A DNA stretch of 64,000 bases from positions 1,612,001-1,676,000 of the forward strand of contig MBPM02000007.1 in the NCBI GenBank assembly GCA_001695595.3, written 5' to 3'. This DNA comes from Plasmopara viticola. Taxonomy: Eukaryota; Oomycota; Peronosporomycetes; Peronosporales; Peronosporaceae. Of this stretch, positions 1-9,714 are shown piece after piece. The notes below the pieces were generated by a model. That model ran no database searches, had not been told where the DNA came from, and was given only the letters and a program-made list of their open reading frames with translations. The position numbers and the translations under genes are program-made. Positions within the stretch are counted from its first letter, which is position 1. Each line of letters opens with the position of its first letter.

Positions 1-1962
1 AAGAATATGATTTTGTAATTATCAATCCATGTTCTAAATACCATTTTAATAACGGCGTTTAGATAAGAAATTTAGTTCCAAAGTAACTAATTATGAGTTT
101 ACGAGATTTTCTTGCGTAGGTTTCTTTAGCTTTACCTCTCGTTTCATTGTAATCAACATATAATCACCGATTAAAGCTCTGTTTGATGGATCAATCTCCG
201 TATTTTGAAAAATTGGAGTCATTTCACTAAACTAGTCTCTTAATTGCTCTGGGGGTTTTATATCACATTCAAGAAATCCAAATAGTTTATCTGCTTTAAC
301 ATCGTTAATCAATTCATCATATGGTTCAACAGTTGTTATTCTTCCACAAGGCATTTCATTTCCTAGAGGTTATGATGCTCACGCTTTGTACCTTTGGTGA
401 ATTACTTTTTAAACGAACTTGCCTCCTCTAATTCTTGTTTCGTTTGATTTAGCATATCTAGTAAAGATAATACTTGGACCTCCAACGATGTTTTCTTTCA
501 TTTTATAGTAAATCTCTTTGTATTCCTCAACAATTTGATAAATAACTTTATTAGGGTTCGTTTCAACGTTTTAACTCTCGAAAACATTCAATTGACATTC
601 TTTTTCTATTTACATTACAATTAATACAAGTCATCGTAATATTACCATCAATATGACCTAATGTATTATCGAGTCTATCAGCGGAAACATCCTTGTCATG
701 AAGAATACAACCACAATGACTACATGAATAATTTTGGTTACTAAGGATGGTATTTAAATGAAGTAAGCCCATATCATATTCTCTATTTTTGACTGTATCT
801 TGGAATTTATATCCATTCATTTTATTATTAGGAAACTTGAACTCTTCCCCATGATTCTGTTTGATTTTAAATTACTAAATGATGTTTGATACTTGATTTT
901 TTCAGCTAATCCCGGTAATGATAATCCATCAGTAAACATATCTAATTCATATCTTTTGTATAATTTTGCTTGTTCTTTGATAGCTGTTACAAATGGAGCT
1001 CCATCTAGATTATTATACCAAATGAGTAAATCTACTAAAGTCTTCATTTGATTATGATTCCAAATGAACTTTATTCGTTCATAAGCATCATCAGAGATTT
1101 AATATAATCTTGATTTGAATGTGTCATTAAATGCTTCTTTGCTAGGTAGTCCTTCGCTTAAGCTTTAAGAAAAATCTAAGTAAGAATATGGAAAGATTCC
1201 TTTACCAAGCCCACATAGGCATCTGATTTTATCTTCACATTTACAACTTCCAGTATAAGCTTTTAGATAACTATCATAAGAGCAAGGACTAAGGTAATTT
1301 ATAATATCTGAGAACTTTAAATTACCAACAGTTAGACACATATAGCCAGTTGATTTGATTGATTTCGCTTTCTTATAGTCGATTAATGCTAAATACTCCT
1401 TTTTAATCAGATTAATATCATATTTACCGGAATTAAAACCAACTATAGGAACTACAGAACACATCTTATTCAAAATTTTAAGATCATTATCATATGATTT
1501 GATGATATTATCAACATTTTCTTTCGTTGATTTGTAGATACTTTGATATCAGCTTTTCTTTGGTTGATAGAGATAGTCAGAGGTTCAAACTTCTCAAGAT
1601 TTGATATAGCGATTAATTCTTGTTTGATTAGCAATGTATCATAGAACCCTTTGATTAAATTAGTTGGATTTTCATTAATGAGACATATAATTTCATTTTT
1701 AAAACTATCATTGATTGATACTGAAATAAAATGTGTTCATTATCAAACGTTGTTGATTCCCCTTTTTGGAGTCCTGTTTGACGAAGCATACTTTCGAAAT
1801 CATATACAATGAATTCTGTTAGATAGTGATCGATGCTTTTAATATCGTATTTGTTTAATAAACGTTTTATTGTATTTTCATTTGGGATATAGGCTTTTGG
1901 TTCCTTGCAAAAACTATCTAATGCCTCATCCTGATATTTGTTCCTTTAATGATCTTTGATTT
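1..1962 (-). pseudogene. Protein-primed family B DNA polymerase, broken, cut by window edge
   Basis: Reading right to left, frames give an exonuclease segment with VYDFESML (about 1800), a CSVVPIVGFNSGKYD block (1400-1473), LSLPGLAEKI (about 900), then an inserted Cys-rich block with CSHCG and CINCN (563-820), and the start of the palm region at the left edge. The family replicates linear viral or Polinton genomes from a terminal protein. Reading frames are interrupted by several stops and shifts (for example near 1050-1160 and 1480-1540), so it cannot make a full enzyme. The continuation toward the C-terminus is outside the window; unit 2 shows what it would contain. Confidence 0.8.
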
Positions 1963-2806
1963 TTCATAGTTTGAGATTGACTCAAGGTAATACTTGTCCG
2001 TTTATGATTTCATCGGCTGCTGCGTCGTGTGGATTAGTCAATGTTCCAGCTGCTAATGCTTCAATTTTAACCCTAGCTTGGGGCGTTATGGGTAGTTTTT
2101 TTTACTACTACTGCCACTGCTGGTAATTATTATCTATATAGTACATGTCGACTACATATTCCATTCTATAATTTGCAACCTGAAAAGGAGCTACAACTTG
2201 TGTGAATAATCCTAAACAACTGTCAAGTATCTAGTTTATTTCGTTCAATTATCTAAAGGACAAGCAGGAGCCGGTGTTTCCACTACTGGGCCTCAAAATG
2301 CAAATTTCAGTCTCCAATTATCGGGAACTCTTAAAAATGTTAAATATGTTGCCTTGATCCCATTCGCTAATACTGCTAGTGGTAATTTTGCGACTGCTAC
2401 AGTAGACTAGGCAGCTAGTCCGCTCGATTCAGCTCCATGGACATGCCAACCTAGTTCATTGATTACTAATTTCAATGTTCAAATCGGTAATCAATAAATT
2501 TTCAATAATAGTCAATCGTATAATTTCAATGCATTTTTAGATGAATTTATTAAAATTGCTGCAATCTATGGAAGTTTAGAACATCAACTAGCTTAAGGAT
2601 TTATTGATGAAGATCGTTGGGCTCTTGGGCAAAGAATAATGATAGTTGGTGTTAGTCGATTAACTTTAAAATATGTTAGTCAATCTATCCTTATATCTGG
2701 GACTGACAGTTGTGCTCAAGCTAGTGTCCTCATGGCTATTGCCGTGTATGAAAAGAGTTTTGATTTGAATCATATAAGCGGTGAAGTCGATCCTTTAAGG
2801 AAATGA
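1963..2806 (+). pseudogene. Capsid-like virion protein, broken
   Basis: Frames read RLTQGNTCPFMISSAAASCG, a stretch with AWGVMG, then after a frame change GAGVSTTGPQNANFSLQL, KYVALIPFA, SAPWTCQPSSL and a tail with ILISGTDSCAQASV ending at the TGA at 2804-2806. The pattern of alternating beta-rich segments fits jelly-roll virion proteins of Polinton/adintovirus type; I cannot say whether it is the major capsid or another shell protein. It has a T-tract frameshift near 2098, an in-frame TAG after VALIPFA-ATVD (2408) that unit 2 shares, and further stops. It diverges from the polymerase across a very short spacer. Confidence 0.55.
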
Positions 2807-2812
2807 AAAAAA

Positions 2813-2975
2813 TTAAATTGATGCTTTCTTCTTCTTATAGTTTTCTCTACTAGATGCTTTAATTTTATCCGCATTTTCAATATAATATCGTTTATTATCT
2901 TCTTTTTTTTTATCTGCATTATCCATATTATATTGCTTATCATAGAACTTCTTAATACAAAACGGATCCACAATC
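2813..2975 (-). pseudogene. Short Lys/Asn-rich ORF remnant
   Basis: The minus strand reads VDPFCIKKFYDKQYN and then charged repeats of the type NADKKKEDNKRYY, ending in KKKKASI and a stop. The same fragment follows the capsid gene in all four units. No start codon is obvious. Function unknown; the composition suggests a basic coiled or nucleic-acid-binding tail. Confidence 0.4.
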
Positions 2976-2992
2976 AAAAATATTTTTAAAAA

Positions 2993-3337
2993 GTGAATTA
3001 TGTATTTGATAATGAAGATACGGTAAGATATAAGCTTAAAAAGAAAACATTTCGTCAAGAGTCCTCTAATTGGTCTGGAGCAGTTTATGTGGTAGAGGGG
3101 CTTGATGGTTTTAAAATTGAAATTAAATCTAAGAACAATCACACTCTTTGTAAAGCTCCTAATGATCTTAAGAAGGTTGATGCTGAAATATCTGATGCAA
3201 ATATAGAGGGAAACCAAGTTTGGCAAGTTGATAAGATAATTAATCATAAACAGTTAAAAACCGGTAAAAATAAGTATTTAATAAAGTGGTTAAAGTTCGA
3301 CGAGCCTACTAGAATCAAATCTGAGACTGATAGATAA
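2993..3337 (+). pseudogene. Polinton integrase C-terminal (SH3/chromodomain-like) region, detached
   Basis: 114 codons open. Contains DTVRYKLKKKTF, SSNWSGAVYVVEG, HTLCKAPNDL and the chromodomain-like QVWQVDKIINHKQL...KYLIKWLKF, the usual tail of Polinton integrases that binds DNA or chromatin. The catalytic core is not next to it; the only core in the window is at 8640-9635 on the other strand. It lies 145 bp before the CRN start, so it marks the left border of the cargo module. Units 2 to 4 carry the same fragment. Confidence 0.7.
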
Positions 3338-3482
3338 GAGTAAAATGTCAAATTAAGAAAAGGAATAGTTTGAAAATATTAGTTATTAATGTGGAGCTTA
3401 CTGTACTGCGCGTTGCAGAAATAGCTTTGATATTTTGCAAAATAGTTAAAACATACACTTACAAAATTGCGAAAAAGAAAAC

Positions 3483-5279
3483 ATGGTGACGCTGTTTTGC
3501 GCGATCGTAGGGGTGGAGGGGAATGCGTTCTCCATCGACATCGATGTGAGCAAGTCTGTGGACCACTTGAAGGACGCGATCAAGTTGAAAAATGAGGATG
3601 AGGACATCAAATGTTCTGCGCGCAAGCTGGAGCTGTTTCTCGCCAAGAAAGGCAGCGAGTGGTTGACCCAGAAGCAGTTGGAAGAAGGAAATAGTGACAC
3701 GAGTGAATTCAAGCCATTAAAGGTTGTGGCAGCCCCGCTCCAGTTGGTCGGCTTGTCGGAGAAAGATGTTGCGTTCGAACTCACGATGGAGGATGTCGAG
3801 ACGATGAACACCCCTATTCACGTGTTGGTGGTGGTTCCGACCGACGATACAGAACGAAATGCAAAACGACCGAGAGCGGAAGCCATCGATTCTCGTCAGT
3901 TGGGTGAATTGGGCGCATTGGCACAGCATCTCAACGGTGCCAAGGTGGGGACATTATTGGATACTCCAAAGGAAATCTTTGGGACACGCTTGCGCAATGG
4001 GTTGTACATTCGACAGGAGTATTCGGACCTCTATGACATCATCAGTCACAAATTAGTGTCAGATCGTTCGATCTGTAGGATTCTCGTTATCGGCAGTCCT
4101 GGTATCGGCAAGTCGGTGTTTGGTATTTTCTTACTACTTTCATTTATGTTGCAGAAAAAGGATATTGCCTACGGCCCGCTTAATCATTCACCGATCTACT
4201 TCAGTTGGGACAACAAGACGGGTGGTTACGAGGTTTCGGATACGCCGCGTCTTAAGAGGACCTATAATGGTCTTTTTGATGGAAACGCATCTGACGAAGC
4301 CATTCACTTTGGCATTTCGAATTGTGCGTTTGTGTTTGCCAGTCCACGCACAAAGAATTACAACGAGTTTGTCAAGGAGGATTGCTTCAAGGTGTATATG
4401 AATTCATGGACCAAAGTTGAATGCCAGCGATTAGCGGATGCAATTCACGCAGATGATGATGAGTGGCTACGGAGATATAATCTCGTCGGTGGAAAACCAA
4501 GATTTTTGTTTTCATCATTTACCCCTTTTGATGACTTGGTCGCAAGTGTGAAGGATGACATCCCGAAGGGTATCGCTGACTTGAATACCCAAGTTGAGCT
4601 ATACGTGGCGAAAGCATTTGATGACCGGATGAAGCACTCTTTGTTCAACCTGTATCGCGAAGAGAATGCACCTAGTCGATCATATTTGACGTATTCATCT
4701 TTGATTGTCGAAGCTATGTTTAGCGTTCGTTATAATATCCAATCAGCAGCTAGAACTCGTTCGTTGTTGCGCACAACAGAGCCGAATTTACAAGCGTGGC
4801 GAGGCAAAGAATTGGAAAAATTCTTGTTGCAAGACCTTGCAACCAGCACGTTCGAAATGAAAGTACTTGAAGACAATGCCGGAGCCATCACCGAATATGG
4901 TCCATTGAATGCAGCATCCAAGATCGTTGAAGCATCCTCCGAAATCAAGAATGAATTGGTGCTGAACATCCCGCTTTTGAAGATCTTTCCAGCCATTGAT
5001 GCTGTGCTGGTTGTACCAGATGATCGTCGTATTATCTACGCCCAGGCGACAGTGAGCACAGCTTATCCCATTAAATATCGACGCTTGAAGGATGTATATC
5101 AGCATATGACGCAGCGCCAAGAGTTCCAAGGATACGAGCACATCCTTCTCTATATTGTCTCGAACGACACATATGACGGTTTTACTGTTCAACCCTACAA
5201 AAAAACGAACGGCAAGAATCGCACGACGAGAATTAACATCAACCTGACACAATATGTTGGAAAGATCATTCGGCAATAG
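3483..5279 (+). CDS. CRN1: Crinkler effector with LFLAK header, P-loop NTPase and REase-like C-terminus
   Basis: 598 codons, intron-free. Residues 1-60 are the CRN header, with LFLAK at 51-55 (within [10 protein letters not shown]). HVLVVVP at 113-119 closes the DWL-type region and is followed by a basic KRPR patch that could serve nuclear import. A Walker A loop GSPGIGKS sits at 204-211, followed by a helical NTPase region. Near the C-terminus [10 protein letters not shown] (502-511) and IYAQATVS (518-525) have the spacing of the D...QxT-type core reported for the restriction-nuclease-like domain of NTPase-REase Crinklers. CRN proteins act inside plant cells, mostly in nuclei; activity of this copy is not known. 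No classical signal peptide is visible, which is common for CRNs. The ATG at 3483 begins [10 protein letters not shown], a standard CRN start. It is open although the flanking viral genes are broken. Confidence 0.93.
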   Translation: MVTLFCAIVGVEGNAFSIDIDVSKSVDHLKDAIKLKNEDEDIKCSARKLELFLAKKGSEWLTQKQLEEGNSDTSEFKPLKVVAAPLQLVGLSEKDVAFELTMEDVETMNTPIHVLVVVPTDDTERNAKRPRAEAIDSRQLGELGALAQHLNGAKVGTLLDTPKEIFGTRLRNGLYIRQEYSDLYDIISHKLVSDRSICRILVIGSPGIGKSVFGIFLLLSFMLQKKDIAYGPLNHSPIYFSWDNKTGGYEVSDTPRLKRTYNGLFDGNASDEAIHFGISNCAFVFASPRTKNYNEFVKEDCFKVYMNSWTKVECQRLADAIHADDDEWLRRYNLVGGKPRFLFSSFTPFDDLVASVKDDIPKGIADLNTQVELYVAKAFDDRMKHSLFNLYREENAPSRSYLTYSSLIVEAMFSVRYNIQSAARTRSLLRTTEPNLQAWRGKELEKFLLQDLATSTFEMKVLEDNAGAITEYGPLNAASKIVEASSEIKNELVLNIPLLKIFPAIDAVLVVPDDRRIIYAQATVSTAYPIKYRRLKDVYQHMTQRQEFQGYEHILLYIVSNDTYDGFTVQPYKKTNGKNRTTRININLTQYVGKIIRQ

Positions 5280-5720
5280 ATCACCATACCAACGTTCTGA
5301 AGCACCATGCAATCAACTACTTGAACTTATACCCGTCGAACTCATTCCTATTGAAATTTTTACTGCGATGATGCTTGCTGCTGCGACTACGATGACTACT
5401 GCAAAGTACTCCGTGTCGCAGACCAAAGGAGCAGTATGATGATGCTTGCTGCTGACTACGATGACTACGTGCGATGATGAAGATGCTACTTGCTACAGAT
5501 GATGAAGATGCTATTATATCTTTGTTTGCTCCCAGTTCTTGCGCTACTACTATTTGTAATGCTATCAATATAGGATCGAACGATTGTGTTGGAAACGATC
5601 TAATCAATAGCCAATCAAGCGCGACTCGTCCATAGAGACTTTCGGAATCGTCTGAGACTATTTTGGAACAGCCAAGTCGTCCTCGGAGACTTTCGGAATC
5701 GTCTGAGACCGCGAACCTTT
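5280..5720 (+). repeat. CRN downstream region: GATGATGAAGATGCT-type low complexity and about 50-bp tandem repeat
   Basis: After the CRN stop comes sequence conserved in all units. It holds ATGATGCTTGCTGCTG and GATGATGAAGATGCTA stretches (5370-5520) and then a roughly 50-bp unit containing GAGACTTTCGGAATCGTC, present twice here (about 5632-5710) and three times in units 2 to 4. No reading frame is convincing. It may be CRN 3' untranslated region. Confidence 0.6.
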
Positions 5721-5721
5721 A

Positions 5722-6108
5722 TTGCAAATCTGCTCAACAGTTACCACCACTTCAACTACTACAACTACTACAACAATGGTGATGTACCACGCGATCGTAG
5801 CGACCAAGGTTGGCACTGTTACGTGCGCTCACTGTGAGCGCAAGGTTACAGCCCCGCCCGGTCCGACGGCGTATTGTGTGAATCGTCGCAACATTTGTCG
5901 CCCGAGTTCGACTGGGCGCGGCTCCACAGCCGCGAGCAACGTTTGGTTATGCTCCTTCGCGTGCGCAAGTCGCATTGGCCGACATATTTGAGCGCATTCA
6001 CGAGGAGGCCGTGGGTGATGTTAATGAGACCATGAATAATCTCGCGATTGCCACGGGTGACGAGGAAGTGGAAGTCGAGGCTGACTATCCACGTGAAGAA
6101 GCCGAGTA
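5722..6108 (+). pseudogene. Small CxxC-type ORF with acidic tail, unit 1 copy
   Basis: A frame from ATG 5722 (or ATG 5776) reads MVMYHAIVATKVGTVT, then CAHCERKVTAPPGPTAYC, like one half of an LSD1-type zinc ribbon. The second half of the conserved protein is in another frame: VALADI, then an acidic tail with EEVEVEADYPREEAE. An intron of about 53 nt (GTGAAT...CACAG) would join them in phase in units 2 to 4. In this copy the acidic tail stops early at TAA 6107. Unrecognised family; the two-exon reading is inference. Confidence 0.4.
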
Positions 6109-6236
6109 ATCAAGCTCCATCTTTCGCGTGATTACACATCTCTTTCTGCCAAATTCCCATGACAATGGCCTTTCTCACTATCATATCAATAATACAATAT
6201 CACTGAACTCATCTCTTTCTACATCACTTTTATTTA

Positions 6237-6303
6237 AAACATTAGCTCAGTTGGTTAGGCGCTCGATCTACAAGCCGAAGGTCGTTGGTTCGTTACCAGT
6301 TTT
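6237..6303 (+). other. tRNA-like remnant in CRN cargo module
   Basis: Contains TAGCTCAGTTGGTTAGGCGC, the D-arm pattern of a eukaryotic tRNA, and GGTCGTTGGTTCG, a B-box-like T-arm. The anticodon arm (TCGATCTACAAGCCGA) pairs poorly and the acceptor arm does not pair in canonical register, so I do not call a working tRNA. All four units carry it. Confidence 0.5.
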
Positions 6304-6820
6304 TTTTAATTTTGCCAACACTGGCACACCATCGCCGCACCACAGCACCATCATAACGAGCAGCACCATTCACACGAGCAGCATCATCACCCGACCATCA
6401 TAATGAGAAGCACCATCAATCCACCATAGACTCGAGCAGCACCATCAACACGAACACCATCACCACGTCACCACTGCACCACCACGGTAAATCAAAAAGC
6501 ATCACAACCCATAATAAGGAACCACGAAAAGCAACACGATACGCGACACCTACAACAACACCATCAGCACGTACATGGTACCATCAACGTATGCACAGGA
6601 CCGTACCTCTCCATGGGACTGCGACGGAGTGCAAGCAGTCGACGCGCGCGCGATCACCCGACAGTCGCTGTCCCTGACACTTGGTTTGTTCACAAACAAA
6701 AAAAAAGTGAGCTGTGTTGTGCCACACAACCACACAACTCAAGTGTGACACGAATGTAATTCAATTCAAAATCAGACAATTCAAAATCAGGCAGTTCAAA
6801 ATAAAAAAGAATCAGGCAAT
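6304..6820. repeat. CAC/CACCATCA-rich low complexity and short ATTCAAAATCAG repeats
   Basis: 6320-6560 is rich in CACCATCAC and CAGCACCATC words. 6755-6850 holds several copies of a 14-bp motif ATTCAAAATCAGAC that end exactly where viral coding sequence resumes. No gene seen. The stretch is conserved in units 2 to 4 and looks like the right border of the CRN module. Confidence 0.55.
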
Positions 6821-7213
6821 TCAAAAAATCAAACCGTTCAAATTTAGACAATTTGTCGAAAGGAAAGCTCTGGTACAATTTGTGGATCCAGCATCTTGAA
6901 GCTGGACCATATTATTATTTTGAGCTAAAATACTAAAGCGCACTATTTGAGCATTTTGATTAGGTATTGAATACCAGCATAATTCCGGAGCCAAAATAAC
7001 TATTGATGCTCCAACACCGACTTTATTGGTTGTAAAAGAAGTTAAAATATTACTAACAGCATCCATTTCATTGTTAACAAGACTACAGTTTAAAAAATAT
7101 GAGCTAATAGGATTAATTTGAGGTGTAATATTACTAGTTACGCTATTGCTTGCACTCCGTCGCAGTCCGTTGAAGAGTATTTTTTGGTTACAAAAGATAT
7201 ACAATGTTTTCAA
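6821..7213 (-). pseudogene. Second virion-type protein fragment (penton-like), C-terminal part
   Basis: The minus strand is open for 130 codons. The recognisable core (about 6870-7150) reads TSNITPQINPISSYFLNCSL, VNNEMDAV, then GASIVILAPELCWYSIP and QNAQIVRFSI. Strings such as QINPISSYF...SLVNN and the W-Y-x-I-P block followed by a beta-rich end are typical of shell vertex or minor capsid proteins of Polinton-like viruses; the exact type is uncertain. This is the longest of the four copies; the others stop at the GVG block and are cut by cargo-side repeats. The first residues of the open frame overlap the coiled-coil gene on the opposite strand and are probably not part of the original protein. 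Confidence 0.45.
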
Positions 7214-7870
7214 GCCCTAAAAATTTAACAGAATTTAATAATAAAAGAGATGCTCTGATTAAGCGATTGCGTTTACAAGCTTCTATAAAAAATAAAAAAA
7301 TACAAATATAAAGATGCTTCAGTATTTGATGACACGTTTGCTTTGCCCATGATAAATTTGATTGGATTTCAAACGGAGCAAGCTCCTTCTCCTGCTCCTC
7401 CTACCTCAATACAAACGATTGGAACGCAAACGAGAATACTTCGGCAAGCAAGCGTGAGGTCTCAGGGCTCTGTTCGCCCATCTACAAGAGACTCATCAAC
7501 TGATACAGCTTCCTTTCAAGACAAAGATGCTCAAACACAAAGTAGATTACTTCAAGAGCATAGGGATACAATGAATCATTCAAATAATATCATTTTTCAA
7601 CAGATCACAGAGATGAATGCATTACGAGATCAAATCAATGAGATGACTCAATAGTTCACTCAAGAATATCAAAATGCTGAAAATCAATTCAATCAATTAT
7701 TACATGAGCACCGTTGATCTCATCGTCAGATCAATTTATTAAAGCAAAAAAGTTGAATTAGGAAGACAATTATATCTAAACCTTCAAACAGCTTACGATA
7801 ATACAATGGAAGAAGGTACTATTAATTTGAAAGAGTTAAATAATCTTAAAAAGACTACTCGATGACCCGA
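7204..7870 (+). pseudogene. Coiled-coil ORF, broken (unit 1)
   Basis: Starts ATG 7204 (MFSSPKNLTEFNNKRDAL), shifts frame in an AAATATAAAG run near 7308, continues with LPMINLIGF, a Ser/Thr-rich stretch (RQASVRSQGSVRPSTRDSS) and a long Gln/Asn/Glu-rich helical region, then meets TAG at 7652 (NEMTQ-stop) and goes on coding-like as FTQEYQNAENQFNQLLHEH. Units 2 to 4 share the frameshift and the TAG. Family not recognised; length and heptad-like composition suggest a structural or scaffold protein of the element. Confidence 0.5.
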
Positions 7871-8350
7871 AAATTAAGCACACGCTTTAGACAAATATGA
7901 GCGAGTAAAATCACGCTTATTGGTCGTCCTTAGAAAGGAGGTATGAACAGGCGAAAGGCTGTCTTGTAACGAGCAAAATTCTGAATCAGAGGTCCCATAG
8001 CGCCAATTTCCCCGATGTAATACTTTTTTTTATTGCATTTGCAAATTCTTCTATTGAATTCACTGCACCACTACCTCTGCCAGTCATTTTTTGTACTTTA
8101 AACCGCTGGGTTGGGCGTACAGCTTCAAAGATCAGCGGATCCCAGAGGATGAATGAACATGTAAACTATTTGAATTTCCTATTAACTGAGCTGCAGATAA
8201 TGTTATCTGTTTACCTTTCGCAGCATTTTCAAGCTGCTTTCTAGTAATGTCTGAACTAAATTTTTATATACCATGGTTGTACATTCTATGTAAGATATTA
8301 TTTTACATAAAAAAATATTTATATTAATATAGAGAAAAAATAGAGATAGA
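7871..8350 (-). other. Degenerate viral-type sequence
   Basis: Short minus-strand pieces read ITRKQLENAAKGKQITLS followed by AAQLIG (around 8170-8250), which recall a small Polinton ORF, and GSGAVNSIEEFANAIKK near 8030. Frames are broken throughout. No intact gene. 8280-8345 is AT-rich spacer before the nuclease. Confidence 0.3.
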
Positions 8351-8351
8351 A

Positions 8352-8660
8352 ATGACATTTAAAACAGGTCGAGTATATAAAATCATACATGATCAATTGG
8401 ATATTGTATATATTGGTAGCACATTTAATAGGTTAAGAGATAGGTTTTATAGACATAGGAGTCAATATAAACTATGGTTAACTAATAATAAAACAAAAGG
8501 ATTATCTATATATTCATATTTTAAGAAACATGATATTAATCAATTTAAAATAATTTTGATTTAAGGAATATGAAGTCATCGATCGGAGCCATCTCGAATC
8601 TTACGAACAACTTTGGTAGACTTCGTAAAAATGTAGTAAATATAAACGAGTGTTTCCACT
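8352..8660 (+). pseudogene. GIY-YIG endonuclease, frameshifted
   Basis: Starts ATG 8352. GRVYKIIHDQLDIVYIGST is a GIY-YIG core with V-Y-K-I and V-Y-I-G in the expected places, followed by RLRDRFYRHRSQY with the usual Arg/His. Stop at 8562-8564; the next frame continues with KEYEVIDRSHLESYEQLW, the conserved second half with the metal-binding Glu, followed by two more stops. So a one-base shift plus nonsense changes inactivated it. Such nucleases are frequent in large DNA viruses and Polintons. Confidence 0.75.
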
Positions 8661-9635
8661 ATAATAATTTTTCCTTTCATTTGATTAGGAGTTGCATTAA
8701 TACTACTATGCTCTGTATTATTATAATATTCGATTATACTTTCTAATAAGCTTGGAAAAGGTTGGGGTGACGCCCTCCTTCCAAGCGCGGGGGCTAAATG
8801 CTCGCGCGCTTCGGGCAGGTGCTCTCGGGCATCTGCAGGTCTCTAACGAGTCTCCCCCTCGACGCGACGGTCTCCAGCACCGGGCGCCACCTGGGCTCTT
8901 ACTAAGTCAGAGCTAAGCAAAATAATGGAAGACCCTCACGACCTCGGTGCTGGCTGCACTGCCCGCCGAACGAGACCCGACGTATGCGGACACCACTCTA
9001 TGCCGTGGACTAGCCAGACTGAGCCTAGCACGTGCAAAACTTGGCAACGCGATAACGTAATACATTACATTACAATACTTTCTAATAACTGTTTTGTTAG
9101 GGGTTTGTTTATTTGAATTAATCTTTGTTTCAATGTCCGGTTGAATCTTTCTATCTTACCCATTGTGTTATGATCTCCTGCTTCATTGTTGAAATGTTCA
9201 AAATGCTGTTTATCTAAGAATTTCAATACCTCATTGTTTAAAAATTCCTTACCATTTTCAGAAGTAATTATAGAAATCTTGTATTTCTTCATGGATTTAT
9301 TGAGTGCTGCTTGTACGATTGCTGCTATTTTGTTTGAAAATAGATCTGCATATCCAATTCTAGAATTTATGTTGATGGCTGTTAGAATAGTCTTCTTATT
9401 ATAATACATTAATTCTATTTGCCAACTATTTGGATTAGAGCCTGTAATTTTAAATAAATCAAACTTATTCTTTTGATTTTGGTGTTCTTGAATACTAGAT
9501 TGTTTAAAATACCAATCATTAACGATTTTATGTGTAATTTTCGGATTCAAAGCTTTAGCTTTCTTATATAACTTTGCTGCGCTAATGAAACCTGATTCAG
9601 GATCATTAAATAATTTAAATATAAGAGCTTAAATC
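8640..9635 (-). pseudogene. Polinton-type RVE integrase, split by a SINE-like insertion
   Basis: Reading right to left: N-terminal LFNDPESGFISAAKLYKKAK (about 9570-9630), then a 161-codon open frame from 9550 with NSWQIELMYY, ILTAININSRIGYA, IITSENGKEFLN and GKIERFNRTLK, the RVE/DDE fold used to insert Polintons and retroviruses. The frame breaks at LLESI where a 325-bp repeat was inserted; the host frame resumes at 8749 with EYYNNTEHSSINATPNQMKG and fades near 8650. In related integrases the second catalytic position is Asp before Asn-Gly; here it is Glu. The C-terminal chromodomain is not attached. Confidence 0.8.
8750..9074 (+). mobile_element. SINE-like non-LTR derivative, copy A
   Basis: Begins GCTTGGAAAAGGTTGGGGTG and ends in an ATTAC-type tail. 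A perfect 14-bp target duplication (ATACTTTCTAATAA) lies at 8736-8749 and 9075-9088. It interrupts the integrase reading frame. One of eight copies in the window. Confidence 0.9.
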
Positions 9636-9714
9636 ACGTCCCGGAGGTAAGTGATTAATAAACTAATTATATTAGTTTCTAGTATTTATTAGACTCATTA
9701 TCATTTTTTTATAA

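Larger units (their letters stand above)
1..9660. mobile_element. Polinton/Maverick-like unit 1 (decayed, carries CRN1)
   Basis: Runs in from the left edge. Order: polymerase (minus), capsid-like gene (plus), short basic ORF (minus), integrase C-terminal domain (plus), CRN cargo module, second virion-type fragment (minus), coiled-coil ORF (plus), GIY-YIG nuclease (plus), integrase core (minus). Polymerase, capsid, integrase tail, CRN and coiled-coil pieces recur in the same order about 10.7 kb further on, so units 1 and 2 form a direct repeat. Neither unit shows terminal inverted repeats here. Unit 1 is the only one that keeps the GIY-YIG and integrase core segment. The viral genes carry stops and frameshifts; the CRN does not. 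The assignment to Polintons rests on the combination of protein-primed PolB, RVE integrase with chromodomain-type tail and capsid-like genes; the unit border at 9660 is my inference. Confidence 0.75.

Noticed and set aside
2813..3247. Membrane-like minus-strand frame
   Set aside because: Most of it is antisense to the integrase C-terminal domain; only the Lys-rich end is conserved in its own right.
6237..6303. A functional tRNA gene
   Set aside because: D-arm and T-arm words are present but anticodon and acceptor stems do not pair in canonical register.
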